Source of the DNA: DATGJX01 sp963830545
GTDB taxonomy: Bacteria > Vulcanimicrobiota > Vulcanimicrobiia > Vulcanimicrobiales > Vulcanimicrobiaceae
Direction of reading: 5' to 3'
NCBI GenBank assembly: GCA_963830545.1
Contig: CAWHMK010000001.1
Span: 1,364,001 to 1,428,000, forward strand
Length of the DNA stretch: 64,000 nucleotides
Part shown: positions 62,562 through 64,000 of the stretch, piece by piece
How positions within the stretch are numbered: position 1 is the first letter of the stretch
Layout: each line of letters begins with the position of its first letter
Notes under the pieces: generated by a model
Databases searched by the model: none
What the model was told of the DNA's origin: nothing
The model's input: only the letters and a program-made list of their open reading frames with translations
Program-made: the position numbers and the translations under genes

Positions 62562-62578
62562 TGTGGATAAGTGGATAA
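62562..62578 (-). promoter_or_regulatory. Tandem DnaA boxes
   Basis: TGTGGATAA at 62562-62570 is a perfect consensus DnaA box (TTATCCACA on the minus strand). It is followed immediately by AGTGGATAA (62570-62578) with one mismatch, sharing one base. Tandem boxes next to an AT-rich region suggest the DnaA-oligomer start site. Confidence 0.85.
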
Positions 62579-62713
62579 AATAGTCGGTAAAATCCGCAGG
62601 ATAGGCGCCTGATTAAGCCAATTCGGCCCCTCCCATACTCGGGTGGACGCCCGGCGACTTTCGTCGGCTTCAACGCGGGATGCTACTTATTCATTAGCAA
62701 GGACGGATTCAGG

Positions 62714-64000
62714 ATGGCGCTTGCGGTTGGCAACCCGGACATCTCGAACGATCTCTGGCAATCAGCATTGACGGCGCTCGAGCGCAAGTTCTCAAAACCC
62801 ATTTTCGAGATGTGGATCAAGCCGCTTCGACTGGTCTCGCTGACCGGTGACGAGCTGCTCCTTGCGGTGCAAAACAACTTTGCTCGCGACTGGGTCGAAA
62901 ACCGACTGAAGAACCAAATTTCCGAAGTCCTGGCCGAGATTTTCGGTACGGGCGTTCAGTTGCAGTTTACCGTGGTGCCCGAGGCGGCGGATGCGGCCGG
63001 CGGGACGCCTGTCCCGGCGACGGCCGCGGCCGCGGCAGTACGGCCCCAAAACGATTTTCGCCCCGGAAATCTGAACTCACGTTACACCTTCGAAGAGTTC
63101 GTCATCGGAAATTCCAACCGGTTCGCACATGCTGCGGCCCAGGCGGTCGCGGCGGCTCCGGCGCGCGCATATAATCCGCTGTTCCTCTACGGCGGCGTAG
63201 GTTTGGGGAAGACGCACTTGATGCATGCAATCGGTCATCGCGTGCTGCAGGACAACCCGGACGCCAACGTCGTGTACGTTTCGAGCGAAAAATTCACCAA
63301 CGAATTCATCATCGCGGTGCAAAACAACAAGACCGTCGAGTTCCGCAACAAATACCGGCAAGTCGACGTGCTGCTCATCGACGACATTCAATTTCTGGAG
63401 GGCAAGGAAGGCACGCAAGAAGAGTTCTTCCATACCTTCAACGCGCTGCACGAATCCGGAAGACAACTCGTCATCTCCAGCGATCGGCCGCCCAAGGAGA
63501 TTCAAACGCTGGAAAACCGCCTGCGTTCGCGATTCGAATGGGGATTGCTCACCGACATACAACCGCCGGATCTCGAAACGCGCGAAGCGATTCTGCGCAA
63601 GAAAGCCGAATCGGAAAAAATTCCCGTGCCGGACGAGGTGACCTCGTTCATAGCAAAAGTGATTCCGTCCAACATCCGCGAGCTCGAAGGCGCGCTCATT
63701 CGCGTCGTCGCGTTCTCCTCGCTCACCAAATCGTCCATCACCGTGGATCTCGCAGCGGAAGTCCTCAAGAACGCTGTGGCGCAAGCGCCGCTGCGCCGCG
63801 TGACGATCGCTTCAATCAAAGAAAAGATCGCCAAAGCGCACGGGCTCACCGTCAAGGAGATGGACAATCACCGCCGCGATCAGCGCGTGGCCGCGCCGCG
63901 GCAAATTGCAATGTTCGTCTGCACCGAACTGACCGACTGTTCGCTGCCGCACATCGCGCGCGAATTCAACAAGAAGGACCATACGACGGTCATGTACGCG
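62714..64000 (+). CDS. dnaA: Chromosomal replication initiator DnaA (3' end beyond window)
   Basis: 429 codons are visible with no stop, so the gene continues past 64000. Domain I (about residues 1-85: DLWQSALTALERKFSKP) is followed by a short Ala/Pro-rich linker. The AAA+ domain has Walker A YGGVGLGKTHLMHAIG, Walker B DVLLIDDIQFLEGKEGTQEE, and sensor ISSDRPPKEI. Domain IV begins with VAAPRQIAMFVCTELT and reaches the DHTTVMYA DNA-contact signature at the edge. ATG 62714 follows AGG directly and lies downstream of the origin region. Confidence 0.97.
   Translation, partial: MALAVGNPDISNDLWQSALTALERKFSKPIFEMWIKPLRLVSLTGDELLLAVQNNFARDWVENRLKNQISEVLAEIFGTGVQLQFTVVPEAADAAGGTPVPATAAAAAVRPQNDFRPGNLNSRYTFEEFVIGNSNRFAHAAAQAVAAAPARAYNPLFLYGGVGLGKTHLMHAIGHRVLQDNPDANVVYVSSEKFTNEFIIAVQNNKTVEFRNKYRQVDVLLIDDIQFLEGKEGTQEEFFHTFNALHESGRQLVISSDRPPKEIQTLENRLRSRFEWGLLTDIQPPDLETREAILRKKAESEKIPVPDEVTSFIAKVIPSNIRELEGALIRVVAFSSLTKSSITVDLAAEVLKNAVAQAPLRRVTIASIKEKIAKAHGLTVKEMDNHRRDQRVAAPRQIAMFVCTELTDCSLPHIAREFNKKDHTTVMYA

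Larger units (their letters stand above)
62257..62713. other. Putative chromosome origin (oriC) between rpmH and dnaA
   Basis: The 457-bp gap between rpmH and dnaA contains DnaA boxes and an AT-rich stretch (about 62540-62595, with a GTAAAA/TTTTAC inverted repeat at 62540-62558), the usual make-up of an origin. Nothing coding is supported in it. It also holds the rpmH promoter at its left end. Confidence 0.75.

Noticed and set aside
1..64000. tRNA, rRNA, CRISPR, transposase or prophage genes
   Set aside because: No cloverleaf, rRNA-like stretch, regular repeat array, transposase or phage gene was seen on reading both strands.

Overview
The window is a gene-dense, high-GC stretch of a bacterial chromosome next to a replication origin. 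The right end carries the classic origin block: partial dnaA (+ strand, cut at 64000), an intergenic region with DnaA boxes, then rpmH-rnpA-yidD-yidC-jag-mnmE on the minus strand, followed by mnmG-rsmG, a perfect parS palindrome, and cca-parA-parB. LPS heptose genes (gmhA, hldA, hldC), an LpxB-like transferase, several glycosyltransferases and mreC/mreD/mrdA point to a rod-forming diderm. Gene content and style recall Eremiobacterota/Vulcanimicrobiota (WPS-2), but that placement is inference from memory, not a search. I found no tRNA, rRNA, CRISPR array, insertion sequence or prophage.

Layout. 1-4069 (+): end of a DUF1611 protein, a peptide-binding lipoprotein, a C39-like peptidase, TrmL and a family-5 uracil-DNA glycosylase, chained by 4-14 bp overlaps. 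4063-17078 (-): an almost unbroken co-directional run: hisS, accB, heptose genes, LpxB-like enzyme, GT2/GT9 glycosyltransferases, an MscS channel and aspS. 17105-19915 (+): a secreted phosphoesterase and an unusual permease/DUF1980 fusion. 19912-27979 (-): fabF-rnc-smc-purH-VOC-inhibitor-like operon. 28035-35855 (+): polysaccharide deacetylase, an exported protein, rpmA, obgE, nadD, a DUF3465 lipoprotein, maf, mreC, mreD, mrdA. 35863-43039 (-): two ~1,070-residue paralogous proteins of tandem Ig/DUF11-like repeats, each followed by a small single-TM protein. 43115-49792 (+): an aminotransferase, a small membrane protein, and a three-subunit formate dehydrogenase whose catalytic subunit reads through an in-frame TGA as selenocysteine, with a textbook bacterial SECIS hairpin. 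49793-55443 (-): cca-parA-parB-orf63-thiE-thiD-trpS, mostly linked by 4-5 bp stop/start overlaps. 55444-64000: parS, rsmG, mnmG, the rpmH-mnmE block, origin and dnaA.

The two most interesting loci are the selenoprotein formate dehydrogenase and the duplicated [Ig-repeat protein + small TM protein] module, which I cannot assign to any known system.

Twelve +1 frameshifts interrupt eleven otherwise intact genes (fabF has two). Many of these genes are normally essential. Every one is repaired by removing one base, often from a homopolymer. This looks like insertion-type sequencing error rather than gene decay, so the broken genes are annotated as single CDSs. Separately, parA and mreC have conserved N-termini that begin upstream of any ATG/GTG/TTG, suggesting rare ATC/ATT starts or further local errors.
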